Positions 20,201 to 35,000 are shown, counted from the stretch's first letter. The stretch is 64,000 bases of DNA from Fulvia fulva (GCF_020509005.1 NC_063016.1:3224001-3288000), one strand, 5' to 3'. Numbers and translations are program-made. Notes: a model not told the origin generated them from the sequence alone.

Positions 20201-23200
20201 TATCTGTTTTATTAGCGCGGACGCCTATTATCGTATAGAGAAGTAAGCCTAGAAGCAATAAGACTAGCTAGACGCCGATAAGCTCTTCGTACTATAGCCG
20301 GAGGATTTCGACGACGAGGAGTACACCTCTACCTTCGCTATATCGCTAGATTATTTAGAAATCTTTATAAATAGGAACAAGGTATAGGACCCGAAGGCTA
20401 AGCTACCGCCCGAATATTACGACCTAGCCGACGCCTTTAGGTATAAGAGCGAGTTCAAGCTACCTAAGTATAGCCCGTCCGACTATACGATCAACTTGAA
20501 ACTAGGATTAGAAGCGTAGCGACCCTATAAGAAGGCCTTTAGTATAAACCCGGATTAGCTAGTAGTCGTTAAGAAATACATTAATAATAGTATAGCTAAC
20601 GGTACGGTCGAACTATCTAAATTAGACATATCGTCTCCCGTATTAATTATAAAAAAGCTAGGAGGCGGACTCCGCGTCTATATCGACTACCGCGCCCTAA
20701 ATACTATTATAGTTAAGGACCGATACCTAATACCTCTATTAAGGGAGATACTTAAGTAAGTTTCTAAGGCCAAGTAGTTTACTAAGCTTAATATCGTCGC
20801 CGTATTTAATAATATACGTATTCGTAAGGGGGACGAATAGATAACCGCCTTTATTACTAGGTATAGATTATACTAGTTTAAGGTCCTTCCGTTCGGCCTC
20901 TATAATAGCCCTAGTAGTTAGTAGCGTAAGATCAACGACATCCTCTAAGAATTCCTAGACGACTTCGCTATAGTGTACCTTAATAACGTCCTAATTTATA
21001 CGGACGGCCCCTTAAATAATTATAGAGCTTACGTACAAAAGGTCCTATATAGACTACGGGATATAGGGCTACTAGTAGATATCGATAAGTATGAATTCTA
21101 TATTAAACGGATTAAATACCTAGGCCTTAATATTACGACGGAGGGCGTTAAGATAGACCCTATAAAGATTAAAGCTATTATAAACTAGGAGGTACCTCGT
21201 AACGTTAAGGACGTTCTTACGTTCCTTAGCTTTACTAGATTCTATAGGACGTTTATCCACGCCTTCTCTAAAGTAACCGCGTGCCTTATAGACCTTACGA
21301 AGATAGGTAAAAAGAGCAAAGTCGACGGTAAGGTAGTTAAGAGGCTACCCTTTGTATAGACCTAATAGTATAATATAGCCTTTAAGGAACTTAAGTAGTA
21401 CTTTAGCTAAGTAGGTATACTAGCCTATTATTAACTAGGCGAGCAGATTTAGGTAGAAATAGACTCTAGCGACTAGGTCAATATAGGGGTACTATTATAG
21501 ATAATTAACGGCGTCCTTAGACCCGTAGCGTTCTACTCGAAGAAGCTTAGTCCGTAAGAATATAACTACGACATTTACGACAAAGAGCTACTAGCTATCG
21601 TTAAGGCGTTCGAGGAATAGTAACCGGAACTTATCGGCGCTATAGACAATAAAATAGTTCGGGTACTTACTAATTACCGTAATCTTAAGTACTTTATAAC
21701 TACTAAGTAGCTTAACCGGCGCTAGGTACGCTAGGCTAAGTTCCTATCCTAGTTTAACTTTAAGATCACCTATCGCCCGGGCGCCTAAAAAACGAAACTA
21801 GATAGTCTTACCCGTCACTCTTAGGACATACCGGCGGGGGTAGACGATACTAGAACGTAGTATTAATAATAGACTAGTCTAAAACCCTATAACCTAGACA
21901 TCGTTACTTAGTTCGCTATATAAGTATAGGACGACCTACTAATAAACTATTAAGTACTATTAATTTGCGACTCGGACGATAAATAAGAAGACTACTATAC
22001 TAGCGATATTGCTACCCCCTAGCGATTAACCCGCTTCGCCTAGCGAGACGTAATATAGCCGTTACTCGAATTAAACGACGCCGAGATACGTAGTAACGTC
22101 GACTCGGAACTAGATAATAGAGTCCTAGTTAAAGAGATGCCTAGTAACGAGCAACCTATTAAAGGAAGTATAGAGCCGTTAGACGAACCTACGCTACTAG
22201 AGGAACGGGAGTAAACGGAGTTATATAAAGAAGAACTATATATAGAAGCATATAATAGCCGGTCTATAACGATACGTATACTTAAACTAAAGTCCGATCT
22301 CTAGTAGGGGATCGCTAACGTATAGCTATAATAATAGAAGATCGCCGCGTTAGATTACGAAATTATTACGGATCGACTATATGTCGATAAAGTATTATAT
22401 ATCCTAGCCTTTTAGAACCTTCGTACCCGGATAGTACGCAAATACTATAATAGTAGAGTAGCTAGCTACTAAGGTATAGCAAGGACTTTTAATCTACTAT
22501 AAAGGCAAAACCTCTTCTAGTCTAGTATAGTAAGTAACGTTGTAAGATACGTACGATACTACCTAATATATAGGCGCTCGACTCTATTAAGACTAATAAA
22601 GTAAGGCACCCTATCCCTATACTATACGCCCGGTTACGAATAGAAGTATATCGTAGTAGACTTTATCGTCGACCTACCCGCTAGTATAGATCCCGATACT
22701 AGACTAATCTATAAATATATTATAATAGTTACCGATATACTAACTAAACGCGTACGGCTACTCCCTACTAATGACTTAAACGCTAAGTACGCCGCTACCT
22801 TATTCTATAAGTATATATTCCCCGTATACGGCCTACCGGAGATAGTCGTAGGCGATAGAGGCACGTAATTTATTAGTACGCTCTTACGTAGACTCTACGT
22901 AAGGCTTAGTATCTACTAAGATCTTTCTATAGCCTTCTATCTAGAAACGGATAGGCAATTAGAACGTACGAACTAAGTACTCGAATAGTATATCCGCGCC
23001 TATACTAACTATTAATAAGATAACTAGGTCGGGTTACTACCTAACGCCGAGTTTGCCCTTAATAAATACGAGTCTATAAGTACCGGAATGACTCTATTCT
23101 TCGCCGACTCTAGCCGCTACCCGCGGATAGAGTTTAGTAGCCTAGCTAAACTATAAGTTATAGCTCGGGAAGTACCTAACGTCGAGGCCGCTAACGCGTT

Positions 23201-23648
23201 AGTTAATAATATATAAGATACGGAAGTATAAATACGGCGGGTACTCGAGTCTATACGCCGCGACCGCCTAGACGAGCTACGCGACGTATATACTTTTACG
23301 TTAGTACGAACGGCCGAAACCGTAAGCACTCGGCGAGCGCTAGCGCCTACCTACTAGCCTAATAATATAGTTCTACTAGATACCCGTAGTATTAAGACTA
23401 TACGCCTAAGTAAGAAACTCGATTATAAGTTCCTTAGACCGTTTCGAGTCGTTAGGGCCGTAGGTAGACGCTCGTATAAACTCGAACTTAGTAATAGGAT
23501 ATAAATCTATAACGTGTTCTATACGGGTAAGTTACGCCGCGTAGTAGCCGAAGGGATACCTAGATAACGTAAACTACTACTAGCGCCCGTAATCGTCGAA
23601 CGCGAAGGCTAGGTATTAGAGGAACATAAAGTAGAGGATCTAGTAGAT

Positions 23649-23846
23649 TGTTACGAGATAGCCCTTTTTACGAACTACCTCGTAATATAGTATCGTCGGC
23701 CGTACGCCCGCGCGCTAGCGGCTACTAGTACCCGCTAGCTCGATTCGTACGACTTTATCTTCTCGCGCTTCTCGCGCTCTCTTAGATAGCTCGCGTAACT
23801 ATATATATCTTTGCCCGACCCTATTATAGTACCCTCGCCCGTAATA
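23649..23846 (+). repeat. Gypsy-1 3' LTR
   Basis: 198 bp, starting TGTTACGAGA and ending CCCGTAATA, followed by the TCTAT target duplication at 23847-23851. Confidence 0.9.
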
Positions 23847-25601
23847 TCTATACTCTTTTAGTAGTAGGTTTAGTATTCTATCTAGGCCTAGGGCTTTTCG
23901 TCCTTTTAGCTTACTTATAACTCCTATTACTATATTAGAGCTAACCGCCTAATCTATGTCTAGGGGTTCCGGGTATATATTCGGGTCGATATCCGTAAGG
24001 TCTACCTCTACTTACATCGAAAAGAAATAGTCGGCTCATACTTTTACCTTACCCCGGGGCGTAGTCTAGGCAATCCCTTCGCGGTCTATAATTAGAGGGA
24101 AGTAAGGGGTTCGTTACTCTTTAGGTAGTCGTACCTATTTAGCTAGTCTCTATATCTATTCCGGGTGTTCTATAACGAGCCCGATCGTCGCTCTCTAGTC
24201 CTATAGCTTATCGCGTCGTATCTATACCTTCTTCTCTTATGTCGTACGATAGTATTGCCCCTACGTCTCTTAGGTATACTCCTTTGTCTACTATCGCCTT
24301 GCCCTTCTAGCCTCCTTTACCTTCGTAGAGTATTTAGGGGTCTAGAAGGCCTTCTACTACGTTAAGGGCCTAAGTAACGGCGTATATTGTTCCGCTACCT
24401 ACTATATAACCGAGATAATCTGTTCCGCTACTTAATCTAGCTAAGCTGTCGTCTCGAGTTCCCTATACTACGGTAGGTCCGCTATTAATAAGTCTCTTAT
24501 ATCGTCCTAGCGTACCTTCTTCTAGTTACGGCGTAGTTCGCTTACTAGCTCCTCTATCGCCTTTACCCCTAGCGTCGTTTAAATAGGGATATAGTCTAAG
24601 GAGGCCTCTAGCGCGTAGTTCGGTCGGTATTAGACTAGTCTCTCTTTAAGTTCTTATAATAGAAAGTATAGGTCGATTATGCTTATACTTATACGGGCCT
24701 TCTACGTCTCTATTCCCTTTAGTATTACTAAGGCTATTCCGTAGCGTATAGTTATATCTAGTAGCTTCCCCCCTAGAAACGCGTACGAGAGAGTAAAGTC
24801 GAGTCCCTACTATACGTAGTAGAGGTTAAAGTCGCCGAGGAGGACTTACTTCGTGTCTTAGCTTAGGGTCCGCTCTAGGTAGGCGAGGGTTCCTAGTTCC
24901 CTACTCGTCCGACCCTACGGTAGCGGGTTATAAACGTTATAGATCTAGATAGAGCCTTGTGTCGTATCGATCTAGATTAATATTATGTCTCCTAGGTTGC
25001 CCTATTACGGTAGTATAACCTTCTACGACTCAAGGTCTATAGTCTTACTTACGTATATATAAGTCCTCGGGATAACGCCTCGTTCGCCCGCGATTATAGT
25101 ATAGTATCTCCGGTTATTATAAGTAGCTAGGAGTCCTATATAGGGGTTGATCTATAGTTCCTATACCGTAATAACGTAATACCGTAGCGGGTCTAGCTCT
25201 TATAGAAAGTAGCGCTAGACTTTGTCCCTACTTTTATTTACGTTATACTATACGATAGTAATGTCCTCGTATAGTATTATACGTTATCCGTAAGGTCTAT
25301 TTCCGTACTAATATACTATATCTCCTAAGTCTATATCCCGCTATCTAGCTAGCCCTAAGACCGCTAGGGCGCCCTAAAGATTCGTATTTAGCCTAGTTCG
25401 TTAGTAGCCCGGTTAAGGTGTCTAGGCCTACCGGGAGGTAGATACGTTTAAAGTTAGGTTCCCTTATTCGTCTCTTCTACCCTCTTCCTCTTACTCGGCT
25501 CGAAGCCCTTATATACTATTAAATAGGTACGAGTTACGTAGTAGTAGAAGATAGCGGATTATATAAAAGACGAAGATAGACCTAATAGGATAGCGTATAT
25601 C

Positions 25602-27617
25602 TATATATAGTATCGCTAGTATTAGTATAGGTAGATACTAGGTATCCGGATGTTTACTAGCCTATAGGCTAGTAAACCCTAGTTACGTAATCTAGTCACA
25701 TAACATACCTACACCTATATACTTGACCTACGGCCTAACGTACTTTACTCCCGAGCGGGCTATACTACCGAGCGGGCCACTTTTGCTAAGAACTGTACCA
25801 CTTCTATAGATATAGCTATATAACTACTATTATAGCGTATATTGTCTTTAAACGAGGCCAAACTGACCTTAGCTGTCTAGGCCACGAAACGCGACGCGAT
25901 AATTACGAATCGACTTACTATAAAGGTATACGACGCGTCTCGAACTATACTAGGGTATCGATTAAATAGACGACCTCCTTAGGGTAACTACGAGCTTAAT
26001 TCGAAGAAGCTTATAAAGCTAGAAGAGAGGGTGATACTTAAGTATATACTCGAGCTAGATCTTAGAGGTTTCCCGCTATAAAGGCTAGTATATAAGCAAT
26101 GGCCGATTTATTGCTATAAGAGAAGGGTCTTAAGCCCGCTAGTCTCAATTAGACAGACAGGTTTATTAGGCGGTATCGTGAGCTAAAGGTTTGTATAACA
26201 CGTAGATACGATCGTTAGCGAGCCCTAATAGAAGATCTAGACGTTATCGAGAGGTAGTTCTTGCTTATACGTAATATAAAGGAGAAGTATAGCATCCTTA
26301 ACTAGGACACCTATAACTTCGACGAGACAGGGTTTATAATAGGTATTATTACGTCTTAGAGCGTCGTTACGGGTTCAGAAAGGCGTAGTAGAAAGAGGAA
26401 GGTCGTTCAATAGGGTAATAGAGAATAGGTAATAGTGATTAAGACTATCTATATAGACGGAATAGCGCTCCTACCCTACGTCATCCTTATAGGCAAACAG
26501 CACATTAGTACCTAGTACTAAGACGGCAACTTGGGTCTAGACTAGACAATCGGGCTAATAGAGAACGGCTAGACTAATAATAAGTTCGGTATACGGTAGC
26601 TAGAGTATTTCTAGAAGTATACTATAGCTCGTACGACTAGGGTATAGAGACTACTTATTATCGATAGCTACGAGAGCTACAACTCGAAGGCATTCTAGAA
26701 TGTGTATAAGGAATACAAGATCTTGGCCCTATATATACTATCGTACGCCTCGTACTTACTCTAGCTATTAGATGTAGGTTGCTATTCGTATTTAAAGAAG
26801 GTATACGGTACTTAGCTCTCGGGCTTAGTACGCTAGCGCATTACTTATATCGATAAAGTAGAGTTCCTACGCGCCTTCCGGGCAGCCTATAACGCTGTAT
26901 TTAGACAGGAGAACATCCTATCGAGCTTCAGAGGCGCTAGTTTAGTTCTATTCAATCTATAGGTAGTAATAGACAAGCTTAATATTAAGCTACGTACGCT
27001 AAACCCTCTAGCTCCGGACTCTACCCCTTAGGAGTCGAAGACACTATAAACTATAAAAGAATTCGACTCTCAATCGACACTAGTAACGAACAAAATGCGT
27101 GCCCGGGCAGGTTCATCGCTAAACTCGTTATAGGAAGGGGTGTATTAGCTTATAAAAGGGAGTAGAGAGATAGCGTATTAGATAGCTCTTATACGAAGCG
27201 AGATTAGTAAGCTACGTAAGTCTAACGAGGCCCTTATATAGCGAAAAGCACGAAAGCGCAAGTATATTTAGTCTAGAGGGTCTCTAACCTTCGATAAGGC
27301 GTCGTAATTAATACCTCTAGAGGATACTAGGAGGTAGGAAGTAAGTAGAGAGTCGCTAGATAGTGTTCGGCTAGTACTAAGGCTACGACGCTATAAGCGA
27401 TATAGCGAGTCGGGGCATAACGTACGTACCTATTAAGTAGACTTACTAGATAGCGAAGAATCTGAAGAGGAATTGTCCTCCTAGTAACGATTCTATAGGA
27501 TGTCGTCGTATTAAGATACCGTCGTAATTAAAGTAGAAGTGGTATAGTTCTTAGCAAAAGTAGCCCGCTTAGTAGTATAGCCCGCTCTATAGTAAAGCAC
27601 GTTATATATTCTTAATA
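25602..27617 (-). repeat. Copia-A left LTR, split by Fot1-a
   Basis: About 149 bp in total: about 25602-25737 and 27605-27617 around the Fot1 insertion. The same sequence, uninterrupted at that site, occurs at 55228-55372 (GGCCTATATATTCTTAATA at 55354-55372), which serves as the empty-site control. Confidence 0.75.
25738..27602 (+). mobile_element. Fot1-a: Fot1/Pogo-type DNA transposon, near full length
   Basis: 1865 bp flanked by TA (25736-25737, 27603-27604), inserted in the Copia-A LTR. Terminal inverted repeats of about 65 bp start ACGTACTTTACTCCCGAGCG on the left. The right end reads ACGTGCTTTACTATAGAGCG on the minus strand. The plus-strand transposase has a CENP-B/Psq-type helix-turn-helix region (LEERVILKYILELDLRGFP). 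A DDE core follows: YNFDETGFIIG, LLIIDSYESYNS and LQLLDVGCYSYLKKVYG, which hold the three acidic residues of the Pogo/Fot1 (DDE_1) family. It ends in a basic tail. In-frame stops at CAG/CAA/TGG positions make it inactive. Confidence 0.85.
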
Positions 27618-28906
27618 CTCCTACCTAGGCTATATAGTCTCCTATAATCCCTTTGCGTAAGCTAGAGCTACCTTACAAAGTTTTAGAACTACTAGCTATT
27701 AAGGGGCTTTATTAATCTATTAGTAGCTATGTCCTTTATATAGTAGTAGTCTACTATAATCTTCTTCTACTACTAGAGATGTCTAATATAGTTATACATA
27801 ACATCAATATGCTTTAACCTTTTATATATATATAGGCATCTTTAATAAGTATTAAAGCGGCTTAGTTGTTACCTATAAGCTTGACTAGCCTAAGCTCGTT
27901 AATAGGCCCTTGCTTACCCTTATACTCGGCTAGAAAGAGCTCTTGTCTACTAGTTCTAGGCCCCCCATTTCCCTAAGGATAGTAGTAAGAAATTGTGACT
28001 ACTTTGCGGCTACGTTTATAGCTATAAACCTAGCTTCTATTATTAATGTTATAATAGACTTCTACTTCCTACTTATCTAGGACATAGGTAATCTATAAAG
28101 GAACTATACGTATCCTAGAATTGAGACTCTATCCGCTTTGTCTATAGCGTTGTTAGAGTCCGAGTATCCCTAGAGATTGCCCCCTCCCTTTCTATATAAA
28201 AGACCTAGGTCTAGGTACGACCGTAGGTATCGGGAGAGCTTCTTTAAAGCCTTTATATACTACTACGAGGGATTAGCAATATATAAGCTAATTCTTCTAA
28301 GGGGGAAGACTAAGTCTAGCCTTGTTATTGTTATTAGCTATATCTAGGTACTATTGTAGCTCTAGTAATCCTGCTTGTTATACCTCTTATCTATAGGAGC
28401 CGTAGGTACTAAATACTCGTAGCTCTCTATAGGTAAGTAGGTTAGCGTAGCCTTCTCTCTAGCTATATTCATCTTAGCTAAGTTAGCGTAGACATAGTGT
28501 CCTTAATCAAGCTTTAAAGTACCTTAGGACCTGTCTCTTATAATCCTTATTCTAAGGATCTTCGTAGGTTTACTAAGATCTTTGATCTTAAACACTTTTC
28601 TAAGCTTAGCCTTAAACTACTAAATATCTAATAGCTTCGGAGCTATAATAGGTATATTATCTATATAGGTAAGGACTTTAAGGTCTCTATCCGTATAGAT
28701 AAGTAGGTATAGATCTACCTAGGACTAGGTAAATCTAATCTTCTCTAGCTTCGTAATATAGAGCTTGTTCTAGTCTCTAGCTACTTATTTAAGCCTATAA
28801 AGGCTTCGTAGGACCTTAAACACTATGTTTAGAGGTGTTTTAACTCCTAGGGGTGGGATTATATAGATGTCTTTAAGAAGGCTACTTTAGGTAAAAGTGT
28901 TAAATA

Positions 28907-29056
28907 TGTTACGGTTCACTACTACCGTAACGTCGCGCGCCTTAGCGCTTCCTTATATATCTCGCGCGCTTCGCGCTTCTCTTTCGTAGCCTTACCAAAT
29001 AACGCTTGTTTTACGGCAACCCTATACTATCGTCTTATAGATCACTGCCCGTAATA
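28907..29056 (+). repeat. Gypsy-2 5' LTR
   Basis: 150 bp, TGTTACGGTTCACT to CCCGTAATA. The two LTRs are very similar, differing by a few transitions. Confidence 0.9.
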
Positions 29057-32000
29057 GTTTGTTCGGTCTATAAGCGGTCTATCTAGTTAGGCTAGTAGTT
29101 ATAATCAAATCGTACTAATAACAACTATAGTCGCGTAAACAAGCGTATTAGTTAAGTTAATAGATCACCTCTCTCCTTCGCGTAAAACGCGTTAAGGTAG
29201 GTCAAGTTCACTATAGTTACTAACCGTCGAGTCGCGCGTATAGGCGTACTAATAATAACTATAGTCGCGTAAACAAGCGCACTAGTCAAGTCAATAGATC
29301 ACCTCTCTCCTTCGCGTAAAACGCGCGCCTCCCTACTCTTATAGGGCCCTTATATGCCTACTAAGAGAGCAGTCTTATCTACTACGTAATAGTATAATAT
29401 AGCTATACCCGGTAGCACTACTAACGGGGTGCTCTTACCTAAGTAACCTCTTTATCTAGATCTTAGTAAGTATAAGCGTTAGTCGCTTATACGCGCTAAG
29501 CTTTTCCTAACCGTATCTACTAAAACGTAGACACTCGATAACCTAGGCACCGATACCGCCCTAGGTGCCTTCCCTTCCGACGACGACTCGAACGTATTCG
29601 CCGCCGAATAATAAGAGATCGAGAAGGATCTACTACCTAAAGAACAGTAGTTTACCTTAACCTCCGACCCTATTAACTTCGTACAATTCCTCGATAAAGA
29701 ATAGATCTTCGAAGAAGGAGGAATTAAGGTGTATAAGATCATAGAGTCAAGAGATGATATATCTATATAAGATAGTAAAACTAATAATATACGCTAACCT
29801 AAGGAGTAGGTAATCGCCTTAGAGTATACTACTATTAAGAGCCTAGCCGAGTTTGCGACTCGTACTATAGTATACCCGGAGATTATGTTTCACCTCGTTC
29901 ACTAGATATAGTCAGACTTTATTATACTTTTTAACCAGGTCGAGTCCCTAAAGAAGGCTAATAAGGTTATATAGCGTAAGTACGCCGATATAAAGAAGGA
30001 ACGTAACATCGTATCCGAGAGTCTTAGTCAACTCGAAAAGGATAAGGATATTAAGGGCCTCTTTATATTCTACTTTAACAAATACTAGAAGTATAAGAGT
30101 TAGATATAAGACCTTAAGGAAGTTAATTAGCGCCTCCGATAGGATAACAATACGCTCTTCGGACAGGTCGAGGAGTCGTAGGTAGGTATATTACCTAAGG
30201 ACATCAAAACCCTGTCTAAGCGCAATTAGGCTCTAAATAAGGAGGTAGTAGAGCTCAAGGCTTAGCTAGTAGCTAAGGATACGAACGGTACTAGCGATAC
30301 TAGCGGTACTAACGGTAATAATAATAATGACTATAGTCGTTAGGTCCGTATCTACTCCCCTCGTCGTAACGGTGTTTTACGATCACGTACGCCTCCTACT
30401 TAGTAGGACCGTATAGGTAGAGGCACCCGACGAGGAGGTAGTAGAGGTAGTAGCGATAACGACGGAGACAACTCTAATAACGATAAGGGTAGAGATAATA
30501 GTCGACTACGCCGTTACCTACGCCGTAACTCCTTACGACGAGAACGCTAGGACACACCTAGTAGTGCTTCTAGGGTAACTAGCAATACCGCCGTTAGCCA
30601 GTTCACTACTATCGAACCCTCCGTTAATGTTATATATACTAATAAGTTAGTTAAGGACCTAGAAAGTAAGTTCGATAACAAGAATATAAACTTTGACCGT
30701 TAGCTCGATTAGCTAGAGATCAAGCTGTCCGTAATATAGTTCTAGACTATCGAGGACGGACTGCGCTACATCCTTAACTACCTCGACGGGTACCCGTACT
30801 AGCTATACAATCCGCGAGTACCCTCTAAGCGTACTAAGCGTAATTACGTTAACCCCTTCAAGTCTATCGATAGGATAATCTAATTCCTTATCGACCGGTA
30901 TAGTAAGGACGTCGTAGGCAAGGCCTTCTAGAAGCTCTAGGTCTTATAGTAGGGTAAGAACGAGTCATTTTCTATCTTCATCGCTAAGTACGACGAATAG
31001 CGCAACTTGTACGACCTATTAGCTAAGACTAATTACCGCCTACTCGAGGGCAAGCTTAACTACAAATATATAGAGGCACTGCCTATAGAGACTAAGGACT
31101 ACGAAGACTTAGTCGACCTATACTATAAGCTCGAAGCTAAGTTCGAGCGCCTAAAGTCAAAGACCCTAACTATACTACGACTACCTCGTAGTACTAGCGG
31201 TAGTAACGGTACTATACCTACCGCGCCCGGCGTAGCCTAAGGTTTAGGCCTTAAGCTATACGCTTAGATACCGCGCGAATTTAAGGAACTTAAGAAGCTC
31301 GAGCCTAAGGAGAAGGCTAGCATTATCGTAGTAGGCGGTTATGTCCGCTACCGCCGTATAGACTATAACTTATACTCGCTAGACTGCCCTATTAAGTAGT
31401 ATAAGCGCCCTCCGCCGCGCGCGAATACTAGCTCTATAATATAGATACCGGCTAACCCTTAGTAATAGGGAAATGGCTAGACTAACGCTTAAGTACGACA
31501 ACCGTTAGTCCTACTTACGAATATAATACTAAGAAGGAAATATAGCGAGATACGGTAATATAAGGACTAGAGTACGCTTTACGTATATTAGTAAGCTCTC
31601 TAACACCGCCTATTACACGAGGGGCACTAAGGCCAAGAGTGTCCCCTTACCTTATAATGCCTAGTAGTATAGATAGTAATTAAGCTCTTACCTTCCTTAA
31701 TTATAGTGCCACCTCTTAGTATATAAACTCTATATACGCTCGTATATATAATCTTCCTCGACTCTAGGAAGAACCTCTTTAATTAGGACTAGCTAATAGC
31801 GGCTCCGCTAACGAGCTTATTACCGAGTCTACGTACTTTCCTTTTAATGTCGGCGGCTACGTCGAAATCCTTAGCTACTATCTAGTAGAATCACTAGAGT
31901 ATAACATCGTGCTCGGCTCTAGTTAGTTCGTAGACTACAAACTAGAGATGTAATAGGAGAAGGGCATTATAATAATGAATCATTTGAATTGCCGTACCTA

Positions 32001-35000
32001 TAAGGCAAACTAAAGGTCTAATAAGTACCTAATAGTATAGTCTATTAACTATCTAGCTACGCTAGTACTATTAGGTAATTATCGACCGCCGATAGTAGAA
32101 GATAACCCCGACGAAGTTACCGCTCCTACGCTATTATTACCTAAGTATATACCCTAACTATAGTTCTATACGACGTTCGAAGACGAAGAGGATGACTTCC
32201 GTATATATACTCGATAACCGTTACCGGTAGACGGCGTTAAGACGTTAAAGCGACCGTGCCGATATACGAAATAAAAGTAACGAGTTATCGAACTAGAACT
32301 AGAGATCGATATCGTAAACATCTCCGCGGCCTACGTAGTAAAACTAGCTCGTAAGAAAGGAGCGGAAGTCTATATAATGTAGATTATACTACCTAGTCAG
32401 AAGCACTACGCTAACCTATTACGAGCCTACGTAATAGTAGCGACTAGGCAAGACTTCGATCCTACTAGGCTCTACGCTATAAACCTTTAGAAGGTATAGT
32501 TAGTAAACCCTTTAACAGCATATATAATAATAGTGAATAGCGACTTCGACAGATTTATAAAAGGCAAAGATAAGGACTAAGATGCTAAGGTCTACTTACC
32601 CTAGGAACTGTACAATTTTAAGGACTATTTTAACCGTTAGGATGTATTAAAGATCCCACCTTACCGCCCTAGCAAAGACTATAAAATACACCTTAAAGAC
32701 AAAACTAAGTCACCTCCTTTTAAGCGGCTATACGTAATATCGTCTCGCGAGAATAAGGTAATCAAGAAGTAGGTCGATAATTAGCTAGAATCTAGAGCGA
32801 TATAACGAAGCACGAGCCCGGCTTCTATACTAGTACTAATTATACGTAAACTAGGCGACGGTCTACGGGTCTATATCGACTATAGAGCTCTTAATGCCCT
32901 TACGGTCAGAAGTAGATACCTAATACCGCTATTCTAAGAAACGCTAAACCGCCTAAATAGGAAGAAGTACTTCACTAAACTCGATATTATCTCTACCTTT
33001 AACCGTATTCGTATTACGGAGGGCTACGAATAGAAAACTACGTTTAGTACTCGCTATAGTCAATTCGAGTATATAGTAATGCCTTTCGGCCTATACAATG
33101 CTCTAGGAACATTCTAGTTATATATTAACAATACGCTTAGGGAGTATCTCGATAACTTCTGTTTAGTATACCTAGATAATATCCTAATCTTTAGCGACAT
33201 ATTCGAGGAACATATATAATACGTACGTAAAGTGCTATAGCGTATACGTAAAGCCGGCCTATAATTAGACATCGACAAATACGAGTTCTACTAAATAGAG
33301 ACGAAGTACCTTAGTGTTATTATAGGAGTCGACGGTATCCGTATAGACCCGGAAAAGGTCGACGTAGTCAAGAACTAGCTTACTCTAACATACCTAAAGG
33401 ATATATAAGCATTCCTTAGGTTCGTAAACTTCTATCGAAGGTTTAAACAGAACTTCTCCAAAATCTGTATACCCCTTACGAATTTAATAAAGACTAGTAA
33501 GAATAGTAAGCCGATACTATTCGTTTAGATAACAGAATACAAAGTAGCCTTCTAAGGATTGAAAGATGCATTCTTAACGGACACGGTACTCGTATACTTT
33601 GTACTAGGGTTAGAAACTATAGTCGAAACAGATGCCTTAGATTTCGTTACTACCGTAGTAATTTTATAGAAACACGGAGACGTCTAGAGACCGGTAGTAT
33701 ATATATCTAAGAAGATGTTATTATAGGAGTATAACTACGAGATTTACGATAAGGAACTATTAGCTATCGTCCTCGCCTTCGAAGAATAGAGACCTAAGCT
33801 TACCGTTAACTTGGACGATAATATAGATACCGATTTTGAGAATACGAAGGATATAGATAATAATCCCGTCATTGTCTACTCCGATCACAAGAACCTAGAA
33901 TACTTTATAAGTACGAAACAACTTAATAGACGGTAGGTACGCTAGGCATAGTTCCTAGTACAGTTCGTATTCAAAATTACCTATCGTCTAGGTATATAGA
34001 GTATAAAGCCTAATAGCCTTACTAGACGATCGTAAGATCTACCGTCGGATCTAAGCGATTCACGTCTATAGCATCAGAGCTAGGTTATCCTACCGCCCGC
34101 TCGCCTTGATATTAAGCTCAATTTAAGCGAGCTACGGGAGGGGGAGGTAGCGTAGTAGGCAGTACAGAAGGATTTACTTATATAAGTTAAGGCTCTATAT
34201 AACGAAGAGACCGTTTAGGCTACTATGTAATAGCTATTCTAGAACTAGTAAGTACCCCTATTACGTAAACACAAGATCGACGATCGTACGTCTAAAGTAG
34301 AAGATAGTATAATCTATATAAAGAACGCCTACGGAGGATATAGCTTGTTTGTCCTAGAAGTTACTAGCGTAGTAGAACTTCGTACTCTAATTACGAAACG
34401 TTTCTACGACATACCCGCGGCTAGGCATCCCGGCCGTAAAAAGACATTCGAGTTGATTAGTAGATACTACTGCTAGCTACGTATAGTACAAACGATTAAG
34501 AGATTTGTCCGTAATTATATTATATATAGAATAACGCTTCCGTCAAATTAGTAGTATTAGGGCCTCCTTATACTATTAGCGGCACCCTTCGGAGTATAGG
34601 AGGACATCGCTATTAACTTCGTTATAGATTTGCCCGTAAGCAAGAGCTTAACCGATAGACAAACGTATAAGAACGTCCTTATAGTTACGGACAGGCTTAC
34701 TAAGGAGAGACACCTGATCCTAGTACTATAGATAGACGCCCTATATATCGTATATATCTTCATCCGCTATATCTTCGTACGTTATAGCATTCCTAAGAGC
34801 ATCGTCTCGGATCGGGGCTCCTAATAGACGTCTACGTTCTAGAGACGAGTTTGCTCCCTACTCGGTATTTAATAACGACTATTAACGGCCTTTTACCTAG
34901 AATCCGATAGATAGTCTAAAAACATAAATAAGGTTATAGAACGTTACCTTAGGGCCTATATTAACTACGCCTAAGATGATTAGGTTGATTAGTTACTACT

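Larger units (their letters stand above)
17082..23846 (+). mobile_element. Gypsy-1: full-length Ty3/Gypsy LTR retrotransposon, RIP-inactivated
   Basis: 6765 bp with 198-bp LTRs (17082-17279, 23649-23846) and a perfect TCTAT duplication (17077-17081, 23847-23851), inserted in LINE-1. Plus-strand order: a gag region, a zinc-knuckle site near 19390-19430 now reading YFRYRKPRYTGLD, and reverse transcriptase about 20610-21100 ([37 protein letters not shown] for YLDDVLIYS). RNase H/integrase follow about 21530-23500 (FYSKKLSP, VVGDRGT, AFYLETDRQLERTNQVLEQY, the TDGQTERTNQ block). Dozens of stops fall at former CAG/CAA/TGG codons. No chromodomain recognised. Gag-pol products would form a virus-like particle and copy the element; none can be made now. 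Confidence 0.9.

Noticed and set aside
20973..21188. Short open frames inside Gypsy, Copia and Fot1 elements as independent small genes
   Set aside because: They are surviving fragments of reverse transcriptase, integrase, gag or transposase between RIP-generated stops (for example YLNNVLIYTDG).
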